Of a DNA stretch of 50,422 nt, positions 24,061 to 34,766 are shown piece by piece. This DNA comes from Neocallimastix lanati (nom. inval.) (taxonomy: Eukaryota; Neocallimastigomycota; Neocallimastigomycetes; Neocallimastigales; Neocallimastigaceae). Every line of letters begins with the position of its first letter. Position 1 is the stretch's first letter. Position numbers and translations under genes: made by a program. Location of the stretch: the NCBI GenBank assembly GCA_016946835.1, contig JACVTC010000173.1:215001-265422 (forward strand), in the 5' to 3' direction. Below the pieces are notes generated by a model that was given only the letters and a program-made list of their open reading frames with translations, was not told the origin of the DNA and made no database searches.

Positions 24061-24598
24061 ACAAAACCTTGCAAAATTGTAAATAAGAGTTTATGAAATT
24101 AGTATCATGCAAGTTAACACTGTCTTACTCGAATATTAATTCTTAAATTTGTTAACTTTTTATTATTTTTTATTATTATTTTTTTTATAATCTATGATTA
24201 AATAATGTTACTACAAAAATTAAAGTTTTCCCAAGATTTTTTTTTTTTAAAATTTTTTTTTTTTTTTTAAATATATATTTTTTTTATTATAATTTTTTTT
24301 ATTATTATTATTATTAATATTAAATTATTAATTATTATTATTTAACAAAACTTTTGGATAATCTGATAGTATACCCTGTCTGACGTGCAGCTTGCCTCTT
24401 CACGGCGTCATGCCACGCGGGTACCACGGCTACTGTATTCAATATAAAATACAGCAGTCCAGAGCCTACTAGCCCAATTACTATGTAGGTTAAACTTAGC
24501 CTGGAAATCTATATCCAAGGTTTTTTTAAATAATTATATCAATAAATAATATTAATTTTTATTTTTCTAATATTCCCCGATATCTCCACCATAATTTA
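24061..24598 (-). other. Leader of element G1, gag deleted
   Basis: Minus-sense leader following the primer site at 24574-24591. It holds an unusually GC-rich block (24376-24480) with the motif GGCATGACGCCGT then AGGCAAGCTG, also present in the leader at 49206. A T-rich stretch at 24160-24345 follows, and the readable protease starts at about 24060, so gag is missing. Confidence 0.6.
24574..24591 (-). promoter_or_regulatory. tRNA-type primer-binding site of G1
   Basis: On the minus strand it reads TGGTGGAGATATCGGGGA. It starts TGG, as expected for the complement of a tRNA CCA end. The identical 18-mer occurs at 28326-28343, each time a few bases from an LTR end. The implied tRNA would have a GGAGATA acceptor strand; I cannot name it. 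Confidence 0.75.
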
Positions 24599-25423
24599 TG
24601 TTATGGTTCGGGTTTATTAGAAAGATTTTATTTAATTATTTATTTTTTATTTTTTACTGTCTACATTTTAATTATTGAAAAACTTCACTTATTTATACTT
24701 TTTGAAAAAAATAAATATGTAAAGCCTTTCTACATTTTATTATTATATTTAAAAAAAATAATTTACTATTACTAATTACTTCAAATTTTAAATTAATTTA
24801 AATTAACTAATTCATAAGTATTTTTATTTTAATAAATTTTGTTTATATAATTTTATATTATTTTTCATATACTAAAACTAAATTATTTAATATATACGAA
24901 AAGTAACAAACAAAATTTAAAAATAAAGTTATTTTGATCAAGAATGCTAATATAATATTCTTATATTTTATATAAAATAAATTTAAAAACTATAATATAT
25001 TTAATATTTATTATTAATCAATTAAGATTTGATTATATTTGTGGGGAATAAAAATATTAAATAATCAATTTAAAAATAAAATAAAATACTAAAAAGAATA
25101 CAATTTTAATATTGATACAATATAATAATAATATAATAATATATTTGAAAATAAAAATAAAATATTAATATTGATAATAAACACTTTAATAAAATAATAA
25201 AATTTAAGGTTAAATTATAGATATTGATATTAATAATAAAAATATAGAATTATTGATAATATTTTAGAAACTTTTAATAAAAATATAAAATAAATTATAT
25301 TTATAAAATATTTTAGTATAGAAAATATAGTAAAGTAATATTAAGTAAAGAACAATATAATGAATTCTAAAGTAAGTTGAAATTCTAATTAATAATCCAT
25401 TATATGTTCATTCTTTACCAACA
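24599..25423 (-). mobile_element. Probable 5' LTR of element G1
   Basis: 825 bp bounded on the minus strand by TGTTGGTAAAG and CCATAACA, lying just upstream of the primer site. The first 70 bases form an imperfect hairpin (25345-25418) shared with fragments at 33905 and 34787. No second intact copy is in the window, so the limits are inferred. Confidence 0.55.
25345..25418. repeat. Fold-back arms at the LTR tip
   Basis: GTAAAGAACAATATAATG at 25345-25362 pairs with CATTATATGTTC..TTCTTTAC at 25398-25418. Copies at 33915-33971 and 34791-34847 have the same outer GTAAAGAA pairs but different inner arms. Confidence 0.7.
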
Positions 25424-25858
25424 ATGGTAAACTCGGGGTTAGACTAATTAAATCAAGCAGGGGGGAATGGGAGTTTCCCTGCTTTGGTTTAATAAATTCA
25501 ATAAAATTTATAAACTATAGCTAAATTTAGAAAAATATAATTATTAATTAAACTAAATACTAAATAATTAAAATTAAGTATATTTATTATCTATTTATTA
25601 TTTTCATATTATAAGTAAAGTCTTTATTTATTTTCGATTTAAAAACAATGTTAAAGGAGTCATGATTAAATTTTGAAACTTAATTTTCACAAAATAAATT
25701 ATTAATTTATTTTGTTTTAAACTTTAATTAATTCATTTAAATTATTTTAAAAACAATAATTTTCTCAGAATTAAATTTAATAAAAATTATTACATTAAAA
25801 ATTTGCCTTGTGGCTTAAAGAATATAATTCAAAAATTTAGTTCATATGATTTATTTAC
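25424..25858. other. Flank with a G-rich hairpin
   Basis: AT-rich, except AAGCAGGG (25455-25462) and CCCTGCTT (25477-25484), which form a stem around GGGAATGGGAG. The G6 run resembles the purine tract of an LTR element (compare 33479), but no LTR start follows it. No gene is seen. Confidence 0.45.
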
Positions 25859-26235
25859 TGATATACGGGACTTTTATGTGCAATAATTTATAAGCAGTGA
25901 GTTTTAAATAATGGTAGTTTAGTAAATTTTATTAATAATATTATAATATTCGTACAATTAAAATAAAAATACTAATTCCTAAAAATTTACAAGAGAGTTC
26001 TCTATTTCTAATATAAATAATTTAATTTATAAGAAATAGGTAATATATTAATTATATATTCTAATATATAGAACTATATAAATTTTATATGAAATAAAGT
26101 ATTATAATTATTATAATTATAATAATACATATTGAAATAAAATAAAATAATTATTATCAAAAAGATATAAATTTAATATTTAATAATTATTATTAAATAT
26201 ACAAATATGTTACTACACATATTTGTTTTATATCA
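25859..26235 (-). repeat. 3' LTR of element E
   Basis: 377 bp; in minus sense it begins TGATATAAAAC and ends GTCCCGTATATCA. It matches 28349-28725 apart from A/G at 25865 and T/C in the middle. Confidence 0.9.
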
Positions 26236-26309
26236 GAAATGCCCTTGCTAAAAATTAAACTATATATTTTTTTTATAAAAGAAAATATAAGGTTTAATTA
26301 ATATAAATA

Positions 26310-27717
26310 ATAATTTTAAAATTTTATTTTCTTTTATATTTATAATTCCTATTTGTCCGTTTGGTATCTACGCGATTGTTACTATAATTAATAATCTCCT
26401 TTAACGCGATTTCAGGTTTGGGCATCATAATTTTATAAATATTTATTTTATTTTTATCATTATTTTGAATATAAATATATGGAATTTTAATTATTTTTTT
26501 AATTTTATTAATTTTTATTTTTTTATCACAACCAACATTTACAATATTACTAAAATCAACCGGAGAATTATTATTATTAATTTTTCTTTCTTTTATATTA
26601 GTAATATTATTAACTGAATAATTTTTTTTTATAAATTGTTCATTTTTATTAGCATTTGAAGTAATTTGAATATTATCTACTTTTGAATTGTACTATCAAT
26701 AATATTTATTTCCGTAACCAAACCAGAAGTTATAGATTTATTAATTCTATTGATAATGCTATCAACTTTAACAGATTCAATGATATTTATTTCTTCCTTT
26801 ACAATTGTATGACTATTTATTTTGTTTCTTACATTTTCAGAATTATTAATAATATTTTTATTTTTATCATTTGAATTAATATTTTCCTTATTATTTATTA
26901 TTACAATACTATTAATCTCAATATTATTATTTTGATTTTTCTTAATATTTGCACTACCTTTAATATTATTTTTATTTTCTTCTTTGGTAATTATAATATT
27001 ATTGTTTGTTTTGCATTTGCTATTACTATTATTTACTAATTTATTATTTTCTCTGAAATTATCCAATTTTAACGTGTTTAATTTGTTTTGTTTTGCCTTT
27101 ATTATGTCATCAACCGCGTCATTTTTAGTATCATTAATTTTATTACTATTATTACTATTATTATTATTATTATTATTATAAATATTATTATTATTATTAT
27201 TTTCTTCATTTTTATTGATTCTTTTATTTAAAACAGATAATTTTTCAAGTTCAGCTACCACTCTAAAATCAGAAGTTCCTTGTTTCAAAAGAATTAAATT
27301 GTCGCTTGGGTCAATAATAATTCCTAATTCTCTTTGTGTTTTAAAATTCAAACTAATATCATAAAATGGATTTTCTTTCTCAATTACTCTGAATATTACA
27401 TTTTTTTGAACACCACCAATAGTTAAATTTAAAATTGTAAGTTTAGTTATTCCAGTAATACTTGAGTCATCAATACAATGATTAAGAATATATTTTTCCA
27501 GAAAACTACGATTTACCAAATTAGTTTCACCGTATCCTTTTAAAATACACCTAGCTTCCTTATTATCAACAAGAGCTAATATTCCCATTGATTCACCATC
27601 TACAAACTCATCAAATAAATCCACGTCATCGCTAACTCCAGTTTCAAATCTACCTTTTTGAATTAACAATTTTAACAATTGTAATTTTTCTGTTAGGTTA
27701 TCTTGATTAATATCCAT
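26310..27717 (-). CDS. Retropepsin-like protein of element E, active site lost
   Basis: 346 codons from 27717 to 26677. A second frame (from about 26690 to 26310) reads on with a similar Asn/Lys-rich style and ends near IALKEIINYSNNRVDTKR, so a frameshift probably splits one original ORF. Residues about 45-150 fit a retropepsin: LALVDNKEARCIL, then NLVNRSFLEKY, GGVQKNVIFRVIEKENPFYDISLN and IIDPSDNLILLKQ. At the place of the catalytic D-T/S-G the protein reads LKGYGETN, so the Asp is absent. The rest is low-complexity Asn/Lys. No CCHC knuckle or RT motif is seen. It could be a decayed protease or a non-enzymatic binding domain; the family is otherwise unrecognised. Confidence 0.7.
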
Positions 27718-28325
27718 TTTATTTCTATATCTATTTTTAAAATGTACTACTATTTAATATTATTAAATATACTACTATTAAAATAAATAATATTTTTATC
27801 TTATTATACTAATATCTATTGTAATTTTATTCCAAAATTTTAACACTTTTAAACTACACTATTTATATCTTCCTACTCTTATTTTAATTAAAATAATATT
27901 CCTTTTATAGTTTTTATTTAAATTATTCATTTAAATACTAATTAAAATAACAATATTCTTACTATTTCACTATCTCTAATTATTATTATTATCCTACTTA
28001 AACTATCTTACTTTTAACACTAACACTATATTAATAAATTATTTATATATATATATTTATTAGATTTTCCAATATTTATTTATTTTAAAACAATTTAATT
28101 AAATTATACTAAAATGAATGAAATAACATATATTGTATAACTTTCTCTTCACCAAGGATAATATAACTATAAATAACCAATAAAAAAAATTAAAAATTTA
28201 TATCCTAAACAGTATATTTTAATTAATCCTAACTGAAGAGAATTTATGTAAATATATACGGATTTATAATTAATTAACAAAATTACTAAACACCACTACT
28301 TATAAATTACTTTTTATACAGCACA
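27718..28325. other. Leader of element E
   Basis: AT-rich with no ORF. It lies between the primer site and the ATG at 27717 on the minus strand. Confidence 0.5.
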
Positions 28326-28343
28326 TCCCCGATATCTCCACCA
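28326..28343 (-). promoter_or_regulatory. tRNA-type primer-binding site of element E
   Basis: Minus sense TGGTGGAGATATCGGGGA, five bases after the 5' LTR end, identical to 24574-24591. Confidence 0.8.
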
Positions 28344-28348
28344 ATTTT

Positions 28349-28725
28349 TGATATGCGGGACTTTTATGTGCAATAATTTATAAGCAGTGAGTTTTAAATA
28401 ATGGTAGTTTAGTAAATTTTATTAATAATATTATAATATTCGTACAATTAAAATAAAAATACTAATTCCTAAAAATTTACAAGAGAGTTCTCTATTTCTA
28501 ATATAAATAATTTAATCTATAAGAAATAGGTAATATATTAATTATATATTCTAATATATAGAACTATATAAATTTTATATGAAATAAAGTATTATAATTA
28601 TTATAATTATAATAATACATATTGAAATAAAATAAAATAATTATTATCAAAAAGATATAAATTTAATATTTAATAATTATTATTAAATATACAAATATGT
28701 TACTACACATATTTGTTTTATATCA
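28349..28725 (-). repeat. 5' LTR of element E
   Basis: 377 bp, TGATAT..ATATCA, paired with 25859-26235. Confidence 0.9.
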
Positions 28726-28745
28726 TTACTTTATTTATTATTTTA

Positions 28746-28778
28746 GGAGTATTGCATTTCGACATAATTTATGTATAA
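28746..28778. repeat. Left terminal inverted repeat of the MULE
   Basis: Begins GGAGTATT, then the shared block GCATTTCGACATAATTTATG; pairs with 30704-30736. Confidence 0.85.
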
Positions 28779-29006
28779 TAATTTATTCATGTATTACAAT
28801 GTGGCTTATAAAAATAAATGAATAGGATAGGGTTAAATTTTTTTTTTTTTTTTTTTTAATTTTATTAACATTTATAGAAAAAAAAATAAATAATAAAGTA
28901 AAATAAAAAATAAAAAAAAAAATAAAAATAAAAATATAAGATAATAAAAATAGATTAAAAAAAAAAATTAAGAAATAAAACTTTTAATTTAAAATATTTA
29001 TAATAA

Positions 29007-30305
29007 ATGGATGATCAATTAGAAATAAGTGAAACTAATAAAGAAAATAACCAAATCATTGTAATCAAAAAATATAAATTTAATTTATGGTATATAACGA
29101 ATAGTACAAAAGTATTCAAATGTACTGAATATAAAACCATTAAAAAATGTAAATCATACATTATTCTAAATGATAATAATAAAGTAATAAACTATGAAAA
29201 CAAACATACTCATCCAGGAAAAGAATATGATACATCTGTATCAATAGTAAAACATAAAATGAAAAATGAAATTAGAAAAACCTCAATCCCATTTGATATA
29301 AATCCAAAAAATATATATAATGAAATATCTGAAGAAATTGGATTGATATTCCCTGAATATAATTCAATTAAATCTCAAATATAAAGATATATAAAAAAAC
29401 AACTACCTCCTGATATATCAAAATTTAATGAAATTCCAGATGAATCTGAATATTATATAAACGAAAGAGATGAAAATTTTATGATATTCAAAAATTCTAA
29501 TATTATAATTTTTCAATCACCATTCCAAACAGAATTATTTATTAAATACAATGAAAATATGTTTGCACAAGCAACCTATGAACTGTTATTTGAAGAATTA
29601 AAAAAGAATACAAGTAAATATATTAATAATATTATAGTTACACCAAAAATTTTGCATTGTGATTTTGAAAAAGTTATATCCAATGCTGCCATTAAAATAT
29701 TTCCTAATATTACTATTATATATTGTGTATGGCATTATAAAAGATCGTTAGAAGTTCAAAAAAACATATTATGTTATAATGAAGTTGAAAGTAATCATAA
29801 AATTTATTTGTTTTATAAAGCTATTACAAATTTTCCTTTTATAAATCCTGAATATATATTTGATATTTATAATTATATTAGAATTATATGTCAAATATAT
29901 AATTATTTCCATTTTTTAAATTTTTTGGATTATTTTAATAAGACTTATTTATATAAATATGATATTCAATATTGGAATTATTATAACGATATAAACCACA
30001 TAACAAATAATGCTTCAGAATCTTTTAACAATTACTTAAAAAAATTGTTTTACAAAAAACCTTCTTTCTATGAATTGATTTATCATTTAAAAAGAGAAGA
30101 ATCTTTATCTTACTATAATTACAAAAGGAAAATTGAAGGAGTTTGGAAAAAGAAAAAAAGAAGAATATTAACAAAAACTGATGAAATCAATGATTTAATT
30201 AAAAAATACAAAAAAAAGGAATTCGAATTAATTGATAAAAAATGTGATAAAAATGATATCATTGATTTATGGTATAAATGTTTATTAGAATTAAACGAAC
30301 TCTAA
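29007..30305 (+). pseudogene. MULE transposase with FLYWCH-like N-terminus, inactive
   Basis: One frame of 432 codons with a TAA at 29382-29384. The N-terminus (residues 20-70) has Trp, two Cys and a HTHPG end like FLYWCH zinc fingers. After the stop come KKQLPPDI, then FKNSNIIIFQSPFQTELF and NENMFA, where the MULE core should start with its DGTF motif. Instead the frame jumps to QATYELLFEEL, so about 40 residues with the first catalytic Asp are missing. HCDFEKVISNAAIKIFP and IYCVWHYKRSL hold the second Asp and the C..H signature; TNNASESFNNYLKK is the usual C-terminal block. The stop (CAA to TAA is the simplest cause) and the in-frame deletion make it non-functional. Confidence 0.85.
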
Positions 30306-30703
30306 ATTTATAAATAATAATTAACTAGAATATATATAGTTTAAATTATATTAATATCAATATCATTATATTTTATTAATATCAATATCAATATTTAAAT
30401 TTTATTAATAATAAATACTTAATATTAAAATAAATTTTATTATATTATTTAATTAATTTAATAATAAAATATTAAATATTTAATAATAAAATATAATAAT
30501 AAAATGAAAATTAATTAAATAATTGAAAATAAATAAAAATAAAATAAAATTCTTAACAGAAAACTTATTTATTCTTTTATTTATTATTTTTTTTTAGTTT
30601 TTATTTTATTTTTTTAATTCTAAGATACAATAAATAAAAATATACGTTGAAAGTTGTGGCGTATTACATAAATTATACGCATTGTACAAATATTTATGCT
30701 GGT

Positions 30704-30736
30704 TATACATAAATTATGTCGAAATGCTTCACATCC
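30704..30736. repeat. Right terminal inverted repeat of the MULE
   Basis: Reverse complement begins GGATGTGAA, then the shared block GCATTTCGACATAATTTATG. Confidence 0.85.
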
Positions 30737-30745
30737 ATTATTTTA

Positions 30746-30891
30746 TAAATCAAAGAATAATTTACATTTTTGAATTACACAAGAAAAATTTTTAATTTAA
30801 AATGTGATTGGGATAATCACATCTTTACAATAACAATAAAGTAATTAAGATTGATTTAAAAATTATTTACAAGTTTAAATTAATTTATATC
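30746..30891. other. Short spacer
   Basis: AT-rich. The only structure is a small stem GTGATT/AATCAC near 30805-30821. The 5-bp target duplication ATATC of the next element lies at 30887-30891. Confidence 0.5.
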
Positions 30892-31251
30892 TGTTAGAAA
30901 ATTAGTATTTTTAGTTTATAAATTTAATTAACATTTTAATTAATATTTTTATTTTATTACAACTGTTATTATAATTTTAAATATTAAATAGTTTATTATA
31001 AATAAATAGGATATATTATATTAATATATAGTTTATATAATTTATGAATATAGTTTTAAAAAAATTTTTATTTTTATAAGCCTCTTTTATATAGTTAATA
31101 TTAAAACATATATTTAATGTATTAAAATATGTATGATCCATCAAATGTATATTGTATGTATAAATAGCATTAAATTATGTATTCTTAAAAAATTAGCTTT
31201 TGCTTCAAATAAATAAAGTTAATAAATAAAGAAATATTGAGATTTTCAACA
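30892..31251 (+). repeat. 5' LTR of element F
   Basis: 360 bp. TATA box GTATAAATAGC near 31159. Matches 33488-33848 with a handful of differences. Confidence 0.9.
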
Positions 31252-31266
31252 GATTAAGAGTCTCAT
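31251..31266 (+). promoter_or_regulatory. Primer-binding site matching the tRNA-Lys(CUU) anticodon arm
   Basis: AGATTAAGAGTCTCAT right at the LTR end is the complement of ATGAGACTCTTAATCT, which is the anticodon stem and loop of tRNA-Lys(CUU) as I know it from animals. Copia-type elements are known to prime from internal (half-) tRNAs. The fungal tRNA was not available to compare. Confidence 0.65.
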
Positions 31267-31309
31267 TTGACTCGATAAGTTTGTGTAGAAATTTAGAATA
31301 CTTAGTTAA

Positions 31310-31372
31310 TTAGGAAATTTAGTAATTTAGTAATTTAGCAATTTAGTAATTTAGCAATTTAGCAACTTAGTA
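31310..31372. repeat. AATTTAGY tandem repeat in the element F leader
   Basis: Seven to eight units of AATTTAGT or AATTTAGC in a row, between the primer site and gag. Confidence 0.85.
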
Positions 31373-31567
31373 TAATTAGGATATTTAAGATTAACAACAC
31401 TTAAATATACACATAAGTAAATAAGAAACACATCAGAATTAGGAAATTAGTATTTGAATGTTTCTTATATAATTTAGTAATTAGTATTTAGAAATAGTAA
31501 TTAGCAATTTGTAATTAATAAACAAATTCATTAAATAATATTAGAAATATATTAATACATTTATAAA

Positions 31568-32341
31568 ATGACCGGAACAACTAGAATAGTTCATAATAGG
31601 ATGGAATATGTCCTAACTGAAGACAACTACGATGAATGGTATGAAGACTTTATCCTCGAAATCCAAGGCGCTGGATTAAGTGAATACGTAGAAAAAAACA
31701 TAGACGATATAGCACAAGAAGTAGAGAAGAAATATACAACCAAAGATAAGAAGGAAAATGATATCTTATCTGAAGAAGGTGAAAACAAAATTAAGGAATA
31801 TAAAATGAACAACTTCAAAGTTTTGAGCTTTTTAAGAAAATCTGTTGATGCAAAAATAAAATCCTTTATTAGAAGTAAGGAAGAAGAAAAAAATTCAGCA
31901 TACTTAATATTAAAGGTACCCAAGAAGAAATACCACGAAGAAGAATTTAATGAAATACCAAAACTCTACAGAAGATTAGAAAATATGAGAGCCGAAAGTG
32001 ATAAAGAAACTTTAGAATACAACGAAGAATTTTTAGAAATTACGCAAAAGTTAAGAAAATTAAATAATAAACTTAGCAATAGGGAAAAATTAAACTACTT
32101 GTTTAAAGGACTACCAGAGAAACAATTAAATTTCTTGGTAATAAGATACAGTATCTCAGAAGACGTCGATGAAATGTTAGAAGATATGAAGAAGCAAATT
32201 AGAAATTGTAGAATCTTTATCCCAGGAAAAAATAAAGAAAAAGAAGAAGAAATATCACAAATATCTAAAGGAAAAAATAAGAATAAAAATAAAGACAAAA
32301 GCAATAATTACGAAAGTTGTGATGAAGACGATATTTGCTAG
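31568..32341 (+). CDS. Gag-like protein of element F
   Basis: 257 codons with a clear ATG. YVLTEDNYDEWYEDFILEIQ, a run of charged helices, YRRLENMRAESDKE, KLNYLFKGLPE and RNCRIF resemble the helical copia gag (UBN2-like: start motif with W, then a 'LxGLPE' segment). A Lys/Asn-rich basic tail follows. The frame ends with TAG at 32339-32341, but the same frame reads on for about 135 codons through a zinc-knuckle remnant, so the original gag was longer or the stop is read through. Codon use is less AT-rich than the rest of the element. Confidence 0.75.
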   Translation: MTGTTRIVHNRMEYVLTEDNYDEWYEDFILEIQGAGLSEYVEKNIDDIAQEVEKKYTTKDKKENDILSEEGENKIKEYKMNNFKVLSFLRKSVDAKIKSFIRSKEEEKNSAYLILKVPKKKYHEEEFNEIPKLYRRLENMRAESDKETLEYNEEFLEITQKLRKLNNKLSNREKLNYLFKGLPEKQLNFLVIRYSISEDVDEMLEDMKKQIRNCRIFIPGKNKEKEEEISQISKGKNKNKNKDKSNNYESCDEDDIC

Positions 32342-33306
32342 AAATTCAATAATAAAAGAAGTATAAATAATAAGAAAAAGCGTTATTATTTATGTGATAG
32401 TGAAAACCATTTAGTTTACAACTGCCCCTTTAACCCTAAGAATCCTCATAACAATATTAAACACATAGCAGAACAATTCCAAAAATTAAATATTTCAGTT
32501 GATGAAATAAATGACATTGAATTATGTTACGACAGTGAAACGGATAGCATCACTTTAGAAGAAGAAGAAGAAAATAATAATGATAATCAGTATTTAGAAT
32601 TTAAAACTATAGATGATACAAGAAAATTCAATTATGACACAAATTATTGTAATTACTGTGGTGAAAACAACAAATTTAAAAATAATAACACACCGATAAA
32701 ACAGAAAACACAAATATTTTTCAAAAAGAAAATCATATTAATTATGATTTAAATAATTATTTTATTAATTATATTTATAATAGCAATGAATATAATAACA
32801 GTAACTATAAGAATTTAGCTATGAATAATAATATACATAATAATGAAATAGAAAGTATGAATAAAAATAATATTTCGAATAATTACCAAAATTATGAAAA
32901 TGAAAATCCTGTAACGATAGATAAATATGTAATTGAATCATTTCAAGATAAAATAAACAAAACAAATTGTAAATTAAACAAATAATTGAAATGTTTGAAT
33001 GACATTGAAGAAAAGAACAATACCATCCAGAGAATTATTAAAGAATATTTACAAATTATGAGATTTAATAATACTTATTATGAAAATTATCAAAAATATA
33101 TGAAAACAATTAATCAATATAATAATATTTTAAATGTTAATTACTATAATCCAGGAAATGAAATTGATAAAAGTGTAAACAAAAATAGTCTAGGCAAAAA
33201 AACTGGTGAAAATTATAAATATATGAAGAAAAATATTTTTTCAGAAAAAAAATTTTGTCAAAAATTGATCAAAAATCAAAAATTAATACGAATGAGCAAA
33301 ATTTGA
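32342..33306 (+). pseudogene. Zinc-knuckle remnant and Asn-rich tail of element F gag
   Basis: In frame with the gag after its TAG: RYYLCDSENHLVYNC, a CCHC knuckle whose first Cys is a Tyr, then an acidic stretch and NYCNYCGENN. The frame breaks near 32750. Two further frames (to 32985 and 32986-33306) carry Asn-rich protein-like sequence without recognisable domains. Confidence 0.6.
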
Positions 33307-33478
33307 AATTTAATTATAATGTACATGCGTTTGAATTAAATCTGATTCGTTAGCTGAGAAAAATTTAGGTTGTACTACTACAGATAAATAAGAATTATTA
33401 GGAAATTAGTAAGAATATAAAAATATTAAAAAAATAACAAATTTTCTTATTAAACAAAGATTTTACAATACTTTGTTT

Positions 33479-33487
33479 AGGGGGGAA
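33479..33487 (+). promoter_or_regulatory. Polypurine tract of element F
   Basis: AGGGGGGAA directly before the 3' LTR. Confidence 0.85.
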
Positions 33488-33848
33488 TGTTAGAAAATTA
33501 GTATTTTTAGTTTATAAATTTAATTAACATTTTAATTAATATTTTTATTTTATTACAACTTTTATTATAATTTTAAATATTAAATAGTTTATTATAAATA
33601 AATAGGATATATTATATTAATATATAGTTTATATAGGATATGAATATAGTTTTATAAAAAATTTTATTTTTATAAGCCTCTTTTATATAGTTAATATTAA
33701 AACATGTATTTAATGTATTAAAATATGTATGATCCATCAAATGTATATTGTATGTATAAATAGCATTAAATTACTTATTCTTAAAAAATAAGCCTTTTGC
33801 TTCAAATAAATAAAGTTAATAAATAAAGAAATATTGAGATTTTTAACA
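33488..33848 (+). repeat. 3' LTR of element F
   Basis: 361 bp, paired with 30892-31251; differences include GGATATG for TTTATG near 33640. Confidence 0.9.
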
Positions 33849-33904
33849 ATATCAAAATAAATTAATTTTTATAATTAGGTTTAGGTTATCAAGAATATAG
33901 GAAA

Positions 33905-33972
33905 GTACAATTCAGTAAAGAATTATTAATAATCTTTTATACAAAATAAAGGTTATTAATTCATTCTTTACC
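33905..33972 (-). repeat. Fragment of the TGTTGG-type LTR tip (fold-back)
   Basis: Near-identical to 34785-34853 and similar to the end of the LTR at 25345-25423. Arms at 33915-33934 and 33951-33971 pair. It is cut by the D-type LTR that starts at 33974. Confidence 0.7.
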
Positions 33973-33973
33973 A

Positions 33974-34766
33974 GCATGTAAGAATCTATAATTATTTGCT
34001 AACAAATAATTATATTTTCTTAGTTAAGTTATTATAACTAAAACTTTATTTAATTACATATAATATTTATTCATTAAATTTATTTAATTTAATTTTAAAT
34101 ATTCATTAATTTAACAAGATTTATTTAATTAATTTTAAATAATATATTTACAATATATTAATTTCTCTACTGTAACTAATGTATTCTGTATTGTATTGTA
34201 TTCTATATTGTATTCTGTATTGTATTCTGTATTGTATTCTGTATTTTATAATGTATTATGTATTTTATTAACTATTTAATTTTATATTTTTTATACAAGG
34301 ATAAATTATATGATCGAAATATCTTTTATTATTTTATTCTTTTATTTTCGATCATTAGATTAGATTGGAAAATCGGTTAAGATTTTTCCCAATTACTTTT
34401 TAGAAGTAATCGGTTTTACTTAATGCGGTGATCTCTATGGATAGAATATCGATCGAAAACTTATATAGGTTTTTCTATCTAATCTTTTCCTTGATAAGAG
34501 ATTTGTTAAGATTAGAAAATCCTTTCTTATTTAACCTTATTTTCATAAAAAAATATAAATAAGGCTCTTGAGTTCTCTTTGAGAAATCAAGAGTTATTAT
34601 TAAAAGAAAAATATAATAATAAAGAACTCAATAAAATAATTATTAAACTTAATAAAATTTAAAAATCTTTTTAAAAAAAAAATTTTATATATATATATCT
34701 TTTATAATAACGTGTTCTCCTTAACTCTAATAACAAACTCGCTTCAGGTAAATTTCTCAATTTATT
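33974..34766 (+). mobile_element. LTR of family D, second copy
   Basis: Starts TGTAAGAATC, has TATAAATAAGG at 34554-34564, then a stem (34565-34593, one mismatch) and GAGTTATTATT, as in 19296 and 40754. The upper end is not certain; GC-richer sequence from about 34710 may be outside the LTR. A minisatellite (unit TATTGTATTCTG) lies at 34185-34260 in its U3. Confidence 0.6.
34185..34260. repeat. 12-bp minisatellite, unit TATTGTATTCTG
   Basis: Five to six imperfect copies inside the D-type LTR. Confidence 0.85.

Larger units (their letters stand above)
25859..28725 (-). mobile_element. Non-autonomous LTR element E, complete, TTAC duplication
   Basis: Two 377-bp LTRs (25859-26235 and 28349-28725) differ at only about two positions, begin TGATAT and end ATATCA. 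TTAC flanks the element at 25855-25858 and 28726-28729. The primer site is at 28326-28343 (minus sense). The inner 2.1 kb holds only a protein with a retropepsin-like fold and no gag, RT, RNase H or integrase. The near-identical LTRs point to recent movement with enzymes supplied in trans. Confidence 0.88.
28746..30736 (+). mobile_element. MULE (Mutator-like) DNA transposon, 9-bp duplication
   Basis: 1991 bp flanked by ATTATTTTA at 28737-28745 and 30737-30745. Terminal inverted repeats of about 33 bp share the block GCATTTCGACATAATTTATG (inner part followed by TATAA); the outer bases GGAGTATT and GGATGTGAA match only in part. It carries one broken transposase gene. The 9-bp TSD and transposase type agree with Mutator-like elements. 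Confidence 0.88.
30892..33848 (+). mobile_element. Gag-only copia-like LTR element F, complete, ATATC duplication
   Basis: LTRs at 30892-31251 and 33488-33848 (360/361 bp, TGTTAG..CAACA and TTAACA), flanked by ATATC at 30887-30891 and 33849-33853. Order: LTR, internal-tRNA primer site, AATTTAGY tandem repeat, gag-like ORF, zinc-knuckle remnant, polypurine tract and LTR. There is no protease, integrase or RT. It is a non-autonomous element that would depend on another copia for enzymes. Confidence 0.88.

Noticed and set aside
30805-30821. Terminator or attenuator hairpin
   Set aside because: A 6-bp stem in AT-rich DNA with no adjacent gene; likely chance.
33974-34766. Self-priming site for the D-type LTR
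   Set aside because: The complement of GAGTTATTATT is not found exactly next to a D LTR end here; AACTC near 34713 is too short a match.
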